The translations under genes and the position numbers were made by a program. Shown here in pieces: positions 1 to 7,273 of a stretch of 64,000 nt of DNA. Origin of the DNA: Leucobacter exalbidus (GTDB taxonomy: Bacteria; Actinomycetota; Actinomycetes; Actinomycetales; Microbacteriaceae). Numbering within the stretch: position 1 is the stretch's first letter; each line of letters begins with the position of its first letter. The notes under the pieces were generated by a model, which saw only the letters and a program-made list of their open reading frames with translations, searched no databases and was not told where the DNA came from. The DNA lies in the NCBI RefSeq assembly GCF_017834145.1, contig NZ_JAFIDA010000001.1:868001-932000 (forward strand), given 5' to 3'.

Positions 1-72
1 TTCTACCCAGGGGCGATAGATCGTCTTCAAGAGCGGCCCGATAATCAGGTGCTTGAAAATCCAGTAGAGCAC
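1..72 (-). CDS. 1-acyl-sn-glycerol-3-phosphate acyltransferase (PlsC-like), N-terminal fragment
   Basis: Only the first 24 codons lie in the window; the rest runs off its left edge. Reading from a GTG at 72, the peptide begins VLYWIFKHLIIGPLLKTIYR and continues PWVE. This matches the membrane-anchoring start of actinobacterial PlsC-family lysophosphatidic acid acyltransferases, which typically read like 'YWxxKxxxxGPLLRxxxRPWVEG'. The gene is divergent from the acyl-CoA synthetase at 223, so both may act in fatty-acyl and phospholipid metabolism. The assignment rests on the N-terminus alone; the catalytic HX4D motif would lie outside the window. Confidence 0.6.
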   Translation of the reverse strand, partial: MLYWIFKHLIIGPLLKTIYRPWVE

Positions 73-222
73 AGGCTGAGGTTTCCTCTCGTTGTCTCAT
101 TACAATAGCCGAGCCGCGCCTCTTCAGCGGTATACAGCGCGGTGCGTATACTCTGGAACGACATATTCGCGGCAGAAGCTGCCGCGAACCAGAGGCCTGT
201 AGAAGGTATCGAAGGAGCTGCC

Positions 223-2052
223 GTGAAACAGTCACACACACCCGTACTTGTTCCCGCCATACCTAATGACAACATCACCGATCTGCTCGAACAACGCGTG
301 GCAACGACGCCCGACCGCGTATTGTTCGCACTGCCCAATGGCGACAGCTGGAACGATCTGACCGCCACCGAGTTTCGGCGCGATGTTGTGGCCATTGCCA
401 AGGGCTTCGCCGCCGCGGGAGTTCAGCCCGGCGAACGCATCGCGTTTATGTGCACGACGAAATATGAGTGGACCCTCGTCGACTTCGCACTGATGTACGC
501 CGGCGCCGTCATGGTGCCGGTCTATGAGACGTCGTCTCCGCTGCAGATTCACTGGATCCTTGAGGATTCTGGGGCCCGCGGCATCATGACCGAGTCGGCC
601 GAGCTGGCTGATCGTTTCGCAGAAATTCGCGACGATCTTTCGCACATTGAACTGGTATGGCGTCTCGATAAGGGCGCACTCGATGAGCTGCGCGCCGCGG
701 GCGTCGATGTGACCGACGACGAGATCGAGCGCCGTCGCTCGCTCGCTGTGGGCAGCGACATCGCCACGCTGATCTATACGTCAGGGTCAACCGGGCGCCC
801 CAAGGGCTGTGTGCTCACCCACTCAAACTTTGTGGACCTCTCGCGCAACGCGGGCGCGGCCATGCACCAGGTTGTGCAGCAGCCGGGCGCGTCAACGCTG
901 CTGTTCGTGACGCTCGCGCACGTGTTTGCCCGCTTCATTTCGGTGCTCGCGGTGCACTCTGGCGTGCGCGTGGGCCACCAGGCCGATACCTCTCAGCTGC
1001 TCAACTCACTGGGATCGTTCAAGCCCTCATTCATTCTCGCCGTGCCGCGCGTGTTCGAGAAGGTGTACAACTCGGCCGAGCAAAAAACTGAGGCCGAGGG
1101 CAAGGGCAAGATCTTCCGTAAGGCCGCTAAGGTCGCCGTCGCGCACTCAGAGGCACTCGACGCCGGCAAGGTGCCCTTCTTGTTGGGCCTCCAGTTCAAG
1201 CTGTTTGACAAGCTCGTCTACTCCACACTGCGTGAAAAGCTGGGCGGTCGCGTGTCGTTCGCAGTTTCGGGTTCGGCGCCACTGAGCCACTACCTCGGCC
1301 ACTTCTACCGCAGCCTCGGCGTCAAGATCCTTGAGGGTTACGGCCTCACCGAGACCACCGCCCCCGCGACGGTGAACCTGCCCGATAAGTTCAAGATCGG
1401 CACCGTTGGCCCCGCTCTCCCTGGCCACACCGTGCGCATCGCAGAAGACGGCGAGATTCAGGTCAAGGGCATCGACGTGTTCAAGGAGTACTGGAACAAC
1501 CCGGCCGCCACCAAGGAAGCATTCACCGAGGATGGCTTCTTCATCACTGGTGACCTCGGCAGCCTCGATGACGATGGCTACCTGTCGATCACCGGCCGCA
1601 AGAAGGAAATCATCGTGACCGCCGGCGGCAAGAACGTTGCCCCGGCCGCACTCGAAGATCCGATTCGTTCCAACACGATTATCAGCCAGGTAGTCGCCGT
1701 GGGCGATCAGAAGCCCTTCATCTCGGCGCTCATCACGCTTGACCCCGAGATGCTGCCGGTGTGGCTCAACAACGTGGGCGAAGACCCCTTGATGACGATC
1801 ACCGAAGCGTCACGGCACCCCAAGGTACTCGCAGAGGTGCAGAGCGCAATCGATCTGGGTAACCGGTACGTATCGCGCGCCGAGTCGATTCGTAAGTTCG
1901 TCATCTTGCCGATCGATTTCACGGAGGCCAACGGCCACCTCACCCCCAAGATGAGCATTCGACGTGCAAACATTCTGCGTGATTTCTCGTCTGAGATCGC
2001 AGAACTGTACGGCGATCGCCCGCAGACTGAGTTGACCACCATCGCACGCTAG
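223..2052 (+). CDS. long-chain fatty acid-CoA ligase (AMP-binding, FadD15-like)
   Basis: Activates long-chain fatty acids to acyl-CoA through an acyl-adenylate. The AMP-binding P-loop YTSGSTGRPKG is at about residues 185-195, the YGLTET motif at about 373, the TGD motif near 441, and the C-terminal catalytic-lysine segment (LTPKMSIRR) near 574. The length of 609 residues fits the FadD15/long-chain synthetase class. The frame is open back to 142, but the GTG at 223 is preceded 5 nt upstream by GAAGGAG, so it is taken as the start. The gene is divergent from the PlsC-like fragment and lies 7 nt before the next ORF on the same strand. Substrate chain length cannot be read from the sequence. Confidence 0.9.
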   Translation: MKQSHTPVLVPAIPNDNITDLLEQRVATTPDRVLFALPNGDSWNDLTATEFRRDVVAIAKGFAAAGVQPGERIAFMCTTKYEWTLVDFALMYAGAVMVPVYETSSPLQIHWILEDSGARGIMTESAELADRFAEIRDDLSHIELVWRLDKGALDELRAAGVDVTDDEIERRRSLAVGSDIATLIYTSGSTGRPKGCVLTHSNFVDLSRNAGAAMHQVVQQPGASTLLFVTLAHVFARFISVLAVHSGVRVGHQADTSQLLNSLGSFKPSFILAVPRVFEKVYNSAEQKTEAEGKGKIFRKAAKVAVAHSEALDAGKVPFLLGLQFKLFDKLVYSTLREKLGGRVSFAVSGSAPLSHYLGHFYRSLGVKILEGYGLTETTAPATVNLPDKFKIGTVGPALPGHTVRIAEDGEIQVKGIDVFKEYWNNPAATKEAFTEDGFFITGDLGSLDDDGYLSITGRKKEIIVTAGGKNVAPAALEDPIRSNTIISQVVAVGDQKPFISALITLDPEMLPVWLNNVGEDPLMTITEASRHPKVLAEVQSAIDLGNRYVSRAESIRKFVILPIDFTEANGHLTPKMSIRRANILRDFSSEIAELYGDRPQTELTTIAR

Positions 2053-2059
2053 AGCGTTC

Positions 2060-2800
2060 ATGTCACAGCCAACGCCGCCGCCGCCGCTGCCCGAGCAAAT
2101 TCCGCCCGGGCAGCAGCCACAGCGCTACCAGCAGCCACAGCGCTACCAGCAGCCACAGTTCGAGCAGCCGCACTTCGAACAGCCGCCCGCGCCACAGCAC
2201 CCGCTTCCGCGGTGGGTTATGCCCGCCGCGGTGGGCGCGGTGGTCGTGTTGGTGCTCGCCGGTGTCGCGGTAGTGGCACCGATGCTCTGGGCGACGGGGC
2301 AGCTCCAGCAGATCGCCACGGCGTCACCTGATCGTGGCTCGGCGGCGCCTGGCGCTCCAGACTCGCCTGAGCCGTCAGAACCCGCTGAGCCGCGCAAGAT
2401 ACCCGGCCAGCGGATCATTCCGCCGATGCCGATGCCTGAGGTCACACCACAGACGACCCCTGAGGATGCCGCTGCCGCTTCTCAGGTGGCCGCCGAGGTG
2501 CAGAAAATTGCCGACGCGTATCTCGAGGCACGACGCGATGACACCATTCTTGACCTCGTGCCCGGCGGCGACCAGGTCGATCCCGACTACATCACGGCCT
2601 ATCTTTATGTCTTGACTGATCTCAAGAGCGCCACGCGGTTTGGTGGCGACGCCAAGTCGATGCAGGAGCTGCTGGATTCGGCGCTCGCCTATGAACAGCT
2701 CTTTCTCGCGGGCAAAGACCTCGACGTCAACATTCGTATCGTCCGTGAAGACGGCAGCGTCTTTGAATCAGACGGTAAGTACCGCACCATCGACGAATAG
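2060..2800 (+). CDS. proline/glutamine-rich single-pass membrane protein of unknown function
   Basis: The 246-residue protein has a low-complexity N-terminus (residues 1-50) of proline and glutamine with repeated QPQRYQ/QPQFEQ/QPHFEQ units, encoded by near-perfect 18-bp DNA repeats at about 2113-2170. One transmembrane segment follows at about residues 53-77. Then comes a second Pro/Glu/Ser-rich linker and a predicted extracytoplasmic domain from about 135 to the end, rich in acidic residues and with no motif I recognise. The layout resembles secreted or anchored DUF4878-like proteins of actinobacteria, but the domain cannot be named with confidence. It is probably co-transcribed with the acyl-CoA synthetase (7 nt gap). 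Confidence 0.7.
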   Translation: MSQPTPPPPLPEQIPPGQQPQRYQQPQRYQQPQFEQPHFEQPPAPQHPLPRWVMPAAVGAVVVLVLAGVAVVAPMLWATGQLQQIATASPDRGSAAPGAPDSPEPSEPAEPRKIPGQRIIPPMPMPEVTPQTTPEDAAAASQVAAEVQKIADAYLEARRDDTILDLVPGGDQVDPDYITAYLYVLTDLKSATRFGGDAKSMQELLDSALAYEQLFLAGKDLDVNIRIVREDGSVFESDGKYRTIDE

Positions 2801-2857
2801 GCGCTCGACGAGTATCCGCTCGCCCGGCAGCATGGGAGAAGCAGCAAGGCCGAAGCC

Positions 2858-3487
2858 TTAGATCCACCCCTGCTGCCAGGCTTGCTCAGCGGCCTCATGT
2901 CTCGAACTGACACCGAGCTTTGAGATCGCCGCCGAGAGGTAGTTGCGCACGGTGCCCGGCGACAAGAACAGGTGCCCAGCAATCTCTTGCACGCTATTCG
3001 TTATTCGCGACGCACGCAGCGCATCAAGCTCGCGGTCGGTGAGGGGGCAACGTTCGGCCGTGAGCGCTGCGGCAGCGATCTCGGGGTCAATGTACCGTTT
3101 ACCGGCCGCGACCTCCCGAATCACGTTAGCGAGTTGACCCGCCGGCGTTGACTTCGGCACGAATCCTGCGACCTGTGCGGCGAGCGCGCGGCGCAGTACA
3201 CCGGGGCGCGCGTGTCGCGTCACAATAATGATGCGGCTGTCACCGTGCCCCAGTATCTCTTGTGCGGCGCTCAACCCGTCAGCCTGGGGCATTTCAAGGT
3301 CGAGTAGGCACACATCAGGTTGGGTGTCGCGGGCGAGCTGCGCTGCGGTCACCCCGTTATCTGTGCTCGCGACCACTTCGATGTCTGGTTCGAGGCCCAG
3401 CAGCGCTTCGAGGGCACCGCGAATCAGGTGCTCGTCGTCTGCCAACAGCAGGCGAATCTTCGTGCTGGGAAGTGCTGAGGCGCTCAC
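2858..3487 (-). CDS. NarL/LuxR-family response regulator (DesR-like)
   Basis: The 209-residue protein has a receiver domain at residues 10-125 with acidic pocket ADDE (about 16-19), phospho-acceptor Asp63 in LLDLEMP, and the conserved Lys in FVPKS. The LuxR-type helix-turn-helix follows at about 145-205 (LTDRELDALR...EIAGHLFLSPGTVRNYLSAAISKLG). It is the cognate partner of the histidine kinase immediately upstream on the same strand. The start is GTG at 3487, which has no good ribosome-binding site and shares GTGA with the stop of a possible 16-codon ORF lying between kinase and regulator. The likely binding site is the palindrome at 4871-4886. Confidence 0.92.
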   Translation of the reverse strand: MSASALPSTKIRLLLADDEHLIRGALEALLGLEPDIEVVASTDNGVTAAQLARDTQPDVCLLDLEMPQADGLSAAQEILGHGDSRIIIVTRHARPGVLRRALAAQVAGFVPKSTPAGQLANVIREVAAGKRYIDPEIAAAALTAERCPLTDRELDALRASRITNSVQEIAGHLFLSPGTVRNYLSAAISKLGVSSRHEAAEQAWQQGWI

Positions 3488-3534
3488 GCGTTGTCTGCTT
3501 TCATCGTGCGGGTCGTGCGGGTCATGCGGATCAT
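3484..3534 (-). CDS. possible 16-codon mini-ORF bridging kinase and regulator genes
   Basis: On the minus strand, ATG at 3534-3532 overlaps the kinase stop (ATGA), and TGA at 3486-3484 overlaps the regulator GTG start (GTGA). The reading frame between them encodes MIRMTRTTRTMKADNA. Most of it is written by four 9-bp repeats (3503-3538), giving three-residue steps such as MTR/TTR. Such stop-start overlaps normally mark translational coupling, and here they would hand ribosomes from the kinase to a regulator gene that lacks a clear Shine-Dalgarno sequence. This is inference from layout only; the ORF could be a by-product of the repeats. Confidence 0.3.
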   Translation of the reverse strand: MIRMTRTTRTMKADNA

Positions 3535-3538
3535 GCGC
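3503..3538. repeat. four tandem 9-bp repeats between kinase and regulator
   Basis: Four adjacent units read atcgtgcgg, gtcgtgcgg, gtcatgcgg and atcatgcgc on the plus strand. They fill most of the 43-nt kinase-regulator spacer and run into the last codons of the kinase gene. Slippage here would change the spacer in steps of three codons without breaking the mini-ORF frame. Confidence 0.7.
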
Positions 3539-4835
3539 CGCTCATTTCGGTGTGGGGCACGCATACCCGCAGGGTGAACTGATCAGCGTCGTGCGCGATG
3601 ACCAGGGTGCCGCCGATTTCCTCGATCCGGCGCTTGAGACTCGCGAGGCCCGAGCCCAGGGTGCCCAGAGGCTGCCCCGCCCCACGAGCACCGTCGGCCG
3701 CCGCCGGGCCATTCTGCGAGGCCCCATTATTGCTCAGCACCAGATCGAACGAGGTTTCGCCGCGGCGCAGCGTGATCGCGGCGCTCGTGGCGGCGCTGTG
3801 GCGCAAAATATTCGTGGTGCCCTCACGCACGCACAGCGCCAGCACGCGCTGCACACGGGGATGCGCTCGCAGCTCAAGATCATCAATCTCGAGCGAACAT
3901 GCTGCGCCCGCAAGCGTCAGCACCTCGCGGGCATTCTCCAGCTCATCTTCGAGCGCGACCTCGCGCAGCCCAGCCACCAGTGCCCGAGTCTCTTCGAGGG
4001 CTTCCTTAGCGATGCCACGTATCTCTGCGAGCTGCGCGGCCGAAGCGGCCGCGTCGTGCCCCTGCAGCCGCTCGGCCAGCTCGGCCTTCAGCGCGATGAC
4101 CTGCAGGTGGTGGCCCTGAATGTCGTGGAGGTCTGCGGCGAACCGCAGCCGCTCTTGGGTGACGGCAAGCTCACCCGCCACGCGGCGACTGTCGTCGAGC
4201 CGCTCGACCACGCGCCACCACCACACGCTCGCCATCAGCAGCAGCGGCAACGAAACGCAGTAAATCGCGAGCATCCAGGTGCGGGGCCCTGCATCCTGGC
4301 TGAACCAGGCAGCCGCCGGTAGCCCCTGAGCGACGGCGGGCAGCACAGTGACCGCTGCGGCGAGCGCGAGCAGCGCCCATCGTCTGACCGTTGGCAGCAA
4401 AAGGCTCACCAGGGAGGCGGCGAGCCACAGCGGGGTGGCGGCAATAATCGCGGCTTCGCCTGTGAAGAAGGCGAGCGCCCACGACACCAACGCGGGGGCG
4501 ACCAAGGCGGCCGTCCACCAGATGCTGGGCAGCCCCTGGTCACGCAAGAACCAGCAGTATCGAATCTGGGTGGCGGTCGCTATCAGCACGGCCACGATGA
4601 GCGCGCCGAAGATCCATGACTCGGTGGCCAGATACTGCTCGGTGAGTTCACCCACGACGACTGCGTCGAATACGACGAAAAAGAACACCATGCTGCCAAG
4701 CGTGTACACCCAGGTGGCGTTGACCCCTGCGTGCGCGGCCGGCGCGGCAGGGGCGGCAGGGGCCGCTTGCTGCGTCTGCGGTTGCTGCGATGCGTGCGCC
4801 GCATCTGGGGATCTCACGAAACGTAACCCTGGCAT
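3531..4835 (-). CDS. sensor histidine kinase, HisKA_3 (DesK-like)
   Basis: The 434-residue protein starts with an Ala/Gln/Pro-rich tail, has several transmembrane helices over roughly residues 40-215, then a HisKA_3 dimerisation domain with phospho-acceptor His237 in DLHDIQGHHLQ. A HATPase_c domain follows, with an N-box (REGTTNILRHS) and a G-box (GSGLASLKRR). This is the DesK architecture of kinases paired with NarL regulators. The frame is open to 5015, but that start would overlap the divergent gene at 5003. ATG 4835, preceded by GGTGA, is preferred and places the operator palindrome 36 nt upstream. The signal is unknown; the membrane domain suggests envelope or lipid sensing. Confidence 0.9.
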   Translation of the reverse strand: MPGLRFVRSPDAAHASQQPQTQQAAPAAPAAPAAHAGVNATWVYTLGSMVFFFVVFDAVVVGELTEQYLATESWIFGALIVAVLIATATQIRYCWFLRDQGLPSIWWTAALVAPALVSWALAFFTGEAAIIAATPLWLAASLVSLLLPTVRRWALLALAAAVTVLPAVAQGLPAAAWFSQDAGPRTWMLAIYCVSLPLLLMASVWWWRVVERLDDSRRVAGELAVTQERLRFAADLHDIQGHHLQVIALKAELAERLQGHDAAASAAQLAEIRGIAKEALEETRALVAGLREVALEDELENAREVLTLAGAACSLEIDDLELRAHPRVQRVLALCVREGTTNILRHSAATSAAITLRRGETSFDLVLSNNGASQNGPAAADGARGAGQPLGTLGSGLASLKRRIEEIGGTLVIAHDADQFTLRVCVPHTEMSGA

Positions 4836-4870
4836 TTCACCCAGTCTAGGCCCGCCCCAGGCCACGCACC

Positions 4871-4886
4871 CGTGACAAATGTCACG
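4871..4886. promoter_or_regulatory. candidate DesR-type operator palindrome
   Basis: CGTGACAAATGTCACG is a perfect 7-bp inverted repeat around a 2-bp centre. It lies in the 167-bp divergent spacer between the histidine kinase and the small-multidrug-export-type gene. Sites of the form TGACA-N2-TGTCA are typical for NarL-family regulators partnered with DesK-like kinases, so autoregulation and control of the divergent gene are the obvious inference. Confidence 0.6.
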
Positions 4887-5002
4887 AGTCTTCGGTGCAA
4901 TTTTGTCTCCACAGTCATGACAGGACGACACTACTGCGCCCCGCTCGAACTCGAGAGGATTGAACCATCGCAACACTCCCCCACAGCCAGAAAGGCTTCC
5001 CC

Positions 5003-5476
5003 ATGATTGACGCACTGCAGAGCTTCACTTCTTCCCTTCCCGAGATTTTTCAGTGGGTCGGCGTGCTCTTGATGGGGGCCATCCCGTTTATCGAGTCGTA
5101 CTTCGGTTCGGCGATCGGCATCCTCGCCGGAGTGCACCCCGCCGTCGCCATCCCCGCCGCGATCGTCGGCAACATCATCTCGATGCTGATCTTCGTGCTG
5201 AGCGCCCACGGCGTACGCTCGAAAGTGGGCCAGGGGCGTGAAGCGAAAGAGCTCTCCCCGCGCCGCGAAAAGCTGCGGGCGCGTTTCGATCGCTACGGCG
5301 TACCCGGAGTGAGCCTGCTCGGCCAGCTGATCCTGCCGAGCCAGATCACCTCGGCCGCCATGGTCTCCTTCGGCGCCGCCAAGAACTCGGTGATTCTGTG
5401 GCAGGTGATCTCGATCATCCTGTGGGGTGTGGTGTTTGGCACCTTCGCTACCTTCGGGGTCTCGCTGATGCGCTAA
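5003..5476 (+). CDS. small multidrug export family membrane protein (Sm_multidrug_ex-like)
   Basis: The 157-residue integral membrane protein has about four hydrophobic segments (roughly 16-35, 40-68, 100-118 and 127-152) and a conserved-looking IPFIESYFGSAIGI stretch near the N-terminus. This matches the COG2426/PF06695 family, which is annotated as small multidrug export but whose substrate is not proven. The start ATG at 5003 follows GAAAGG. It is transcribed away from the two-component system, and the shared spacer carries the operator palindrome, so it is a likely target of that regulator. Confidence 0.75.
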   Translation: MIDALQSFTSSLPEIFQWVGVLLMGAIPFIESYFGSAIGILAGVHPAVAIPAAIVGNIISMLIFVLSAHGVRSKVGQGREAKELSPRREKLRARFDRYGVPGVSLLGQLILPSQITSAAMVSFGAAKNSVILWQVISIILWGVVFGTFATFGVSLMR

Positions 5477-5484
5477 CCCCCGCG

Positions 5485-5490
5485 TACACT
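5485..5490 (+). promoter_or_regulatory. -10 box of a leaderless transcript
   Basis: TACACT lies 6 nt before the ATG at 5497, and no Shine-Dalgarno sequence fits in between. The same TACACT-N6-start layout occurs before the ParA gene at 10862. This supports a leaderless mRNA and the choice of 5497 as start. Confidence 0.5.
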
Positions 5491-5496
5491 GGCCGC

Positions 5497-6762
5497 ATGG
5501 TTGCTACGCTCACCGGCGGCGAGGTGCTGCAGCTGCGCATGCGTGCGCAGCTGCTTTCGCGTGTGGATCCGGATCCGCACCAGCTCACCCCCGCAGCCCC
5601 GGGCCGGATTCAGGGCCGGGGCACCGGCCCGGGCGACAACCCCGGCGCCGAGGGCATTGCCCGGGTGGCCCGGCACATGCTCGCGGTGCAGGGGCAAGAC
5701 TGGCTGGCGTCGCGGTGGGCGTTGGGGGTGCGGGCACCGGGCACCCATGTGGGTGATGTCACCGCCGCGCTCGACGGTGGTGCGATCGTCAGGTCGTGGC
5801 CGATGCGCGGCACGGTGCACCTGTGCGCGGCCGAAGACATCGGGTGGCTGCAACGCACCACCGAGGCGAAGTTGCTGCGGGGCGTGCCCAAGCGCCGTGA
5901 GCTTCTCGGGCTCAGCGAAGCCCTGCATGAGCGGCTGACCGAGGTCTCGCTTGCGGCACTCGCGGGCGGGGCCCGGCTGACCCGCGATGAACTCTCGCAG
6001 GCATGGACCGAGGCAGGTGTCGAGTGGCGGCCGGCCTGGCGCTACTTGTTAGTGTGGTGGATCTGCCAGAACGGGCTCGCCACACAGGGCCCGCTCACCC
6101 GTGTCGACGGCACGCTCGCGAAAGAGCCCCTGCTGGTGCACGCCGACGATTGGTTCGCGTCTGCGCAGGTGCAGCCACGGGCATTGTTAGGTGACGAAGC
6201 ACTTGAAGAGCTTGCCGCACGCTACACGCGGGCCCGTGGCCCGGTCACCACGAAAGACTTTGCGTGGTGGACGGGGCTCACCATGCGCGAATCGGCGCGG
6301 GCCTTCGCGCTCGCTGTTGAATCGGAGACGGTCACCGCGGTGCACACCGATGAGGCTGGAGCGCACTGGATCGCCCCTGAGCTACTGGGTACACCCGTTG
6401 CCGGTGGCGGCGGCGGCACTGGTGGCGGAGCTCATGATGGCAGCGGCACACCCTCGTGGCAGCTGCTCACCGCGTTCGACGAGCACCTGCTCGGGTACAC
6501 CGAGCGCAGGCCGCAGCTGCAGTCAACACAGTTCAGCGAAATCGTGCCTGGCCGCAACGGGGTGTTTCGTGCCACCGTCGTCGCCGACGGCATCACCCGG
6601 GGCACCTGGCGCCGCGCCAAGACCCACGGCAGCCACATCGTGGCGACACCGCTCGCGGGCGAGCAGCTCGCGCCGCGGGGGCTTGACGCGGCCGTCGCAG
6701 CATGGGCGAGGTTCCACGACTTCGAGGCCGGCAGCCTCGAAGTCGCAGAACCTGCCTTCTAG
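5497..6762 (+). CDS. winged-helix DNA-binding domain protein (HTH_42 / YcaQ-AlkZ-like)
   Basis: The 421-residue protein belongs to the PF06224 winged-helix family. Typical family stretches are visible: a MLAVQGQDW segment near residue 62, PMRGTVHLCA near 100, and a C-terminal DEHLLGYTERR region followed by a beta-rich end (NGVFRATVVADG). Relatives include the DNA glycosylases AlkZ/AlkX that unhook crosslinks. The QxQ or QxD catalytic motif is not confidently identified, so glycosylase activity is only possible. The frame is open upstream to 5398 within the preceding gene; ATG 5497 follows a leaderless -10 box. The stop codon overlaps the convergent def stop in a CTAG. Confidence 0.75.
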   Translation: MVATLTGGEVLQLRMRAQLLSRVDPDPHQLTPAAPGRIQGRGTGPGDNPGAEGIARVARHMLAVQGQDWLASRWALGVRAPGTHVGDVTAALDGGAIVRSWPMRGTVHLCAAEDIGWLQRTTEAKLLRGVPKRRELLGLSEALHERLTEVSLAALAGGARLTRDELSQAWTEAGVEWRPAWRYLLVWWICQNGLATQGPLTRVDGTLAKEPLLVHADDWFASAQVQPRALLGDEALEELAARYTRARGPVTTKDFAWWTGLTMRESARAFALAVESETVTAVHTDEAGAHWIAPELLGTPVAGGGGGTGGGAHDGSGTPSWQLLTAFDEHLLGYTERRPQLQSTQFSEIVPGRNGVFRATVVADGITRGTWRRAKTHGSHIVATPLAGEQLAPRGLDAAVAAWARFHDFEAGSLEVAEPAF

Positions 6763-7250
6763 AACCAGCTCGACGTGCGAATCTGACGCATCGCTTCGCC
6801 GCGCGTGGCACGGTCGAGGCGTGAAATATACAGCTTGCCATCGAGGTGATCGCACTCGTGCTGCAGGGCCTGCGCGAGCAGCCCCGACCCCGAGATCACG
6901 ATCTCGCGACCGTCGAGGTCGATGCCGCGCACGGTCGCCGTCGGGTACCGCATCACATCGAACCACAGGTCAGGCACCGACAGGCAGCCCTCCCCCGTCG
7001 CCACCGGCTCACCCGCGAGATCAACGATCTCGGGGTTCAGCACATAGCTGATCTTGCCGTCGATGTGCAGGCTGAACGCCCGCTGCTGGTACCCAATCTG
7101 CGTGGAGGCGAGCCCCGCGCGGCCATCAAATGCGACAGAGTCACACAGATCGCTCACGAGGGCTCGCACCCCATCATCGATGGTTCCAATCGGCTCGCAC
7201 ACCGTGCGCAGCACCGGATCACCGAACAGACGAATATCTCGAATAGCCAT
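6759..7250 (-). CDS. def: peptide deformylase
   Basis: Removes the N-formyl group from nascent proteins with a metal-dependent mechanism. All three family motifs are present in the 163-residue protein: motif 1 as GLASTQIG, motif 2 as EGCLS (metal-binding Cys), and motif 3 as HECDH (two metal-binding His and the catalytic Glu). The motif 1 variant carries Ser in place of the usual Ala. A TAAGCT box lies 8 nt before the ATG, so the mRNA may be leaderless. The gene stands between the convergent winged-helix gene and pyc. Confidence 0.96.
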   Translation of the reverse strand: MAIRDIRLFGDPVLRTVCEPIGTIDDGVRALVSDLCDSVAFDGRAGLASTQIGYQQRAFSLHIDGKISYVLNPEIVDLAGEPVATGEGCLSVPDLWFDVMRYPTATVRGIDLDGREIVISGSGLLAQALQHECDHLDGKLYISRLDRATRGEAMRQIRTSSWF

Positions 7251-7273
7251 AGCAACCGAGCTTAGCGGCTCAG

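Noticed and set aside
3228-4322. 364-codon plus-strand frame opposite the two-component genes
   Set aside because: Shadow frame; both opposite-strand genes have full domain sets.
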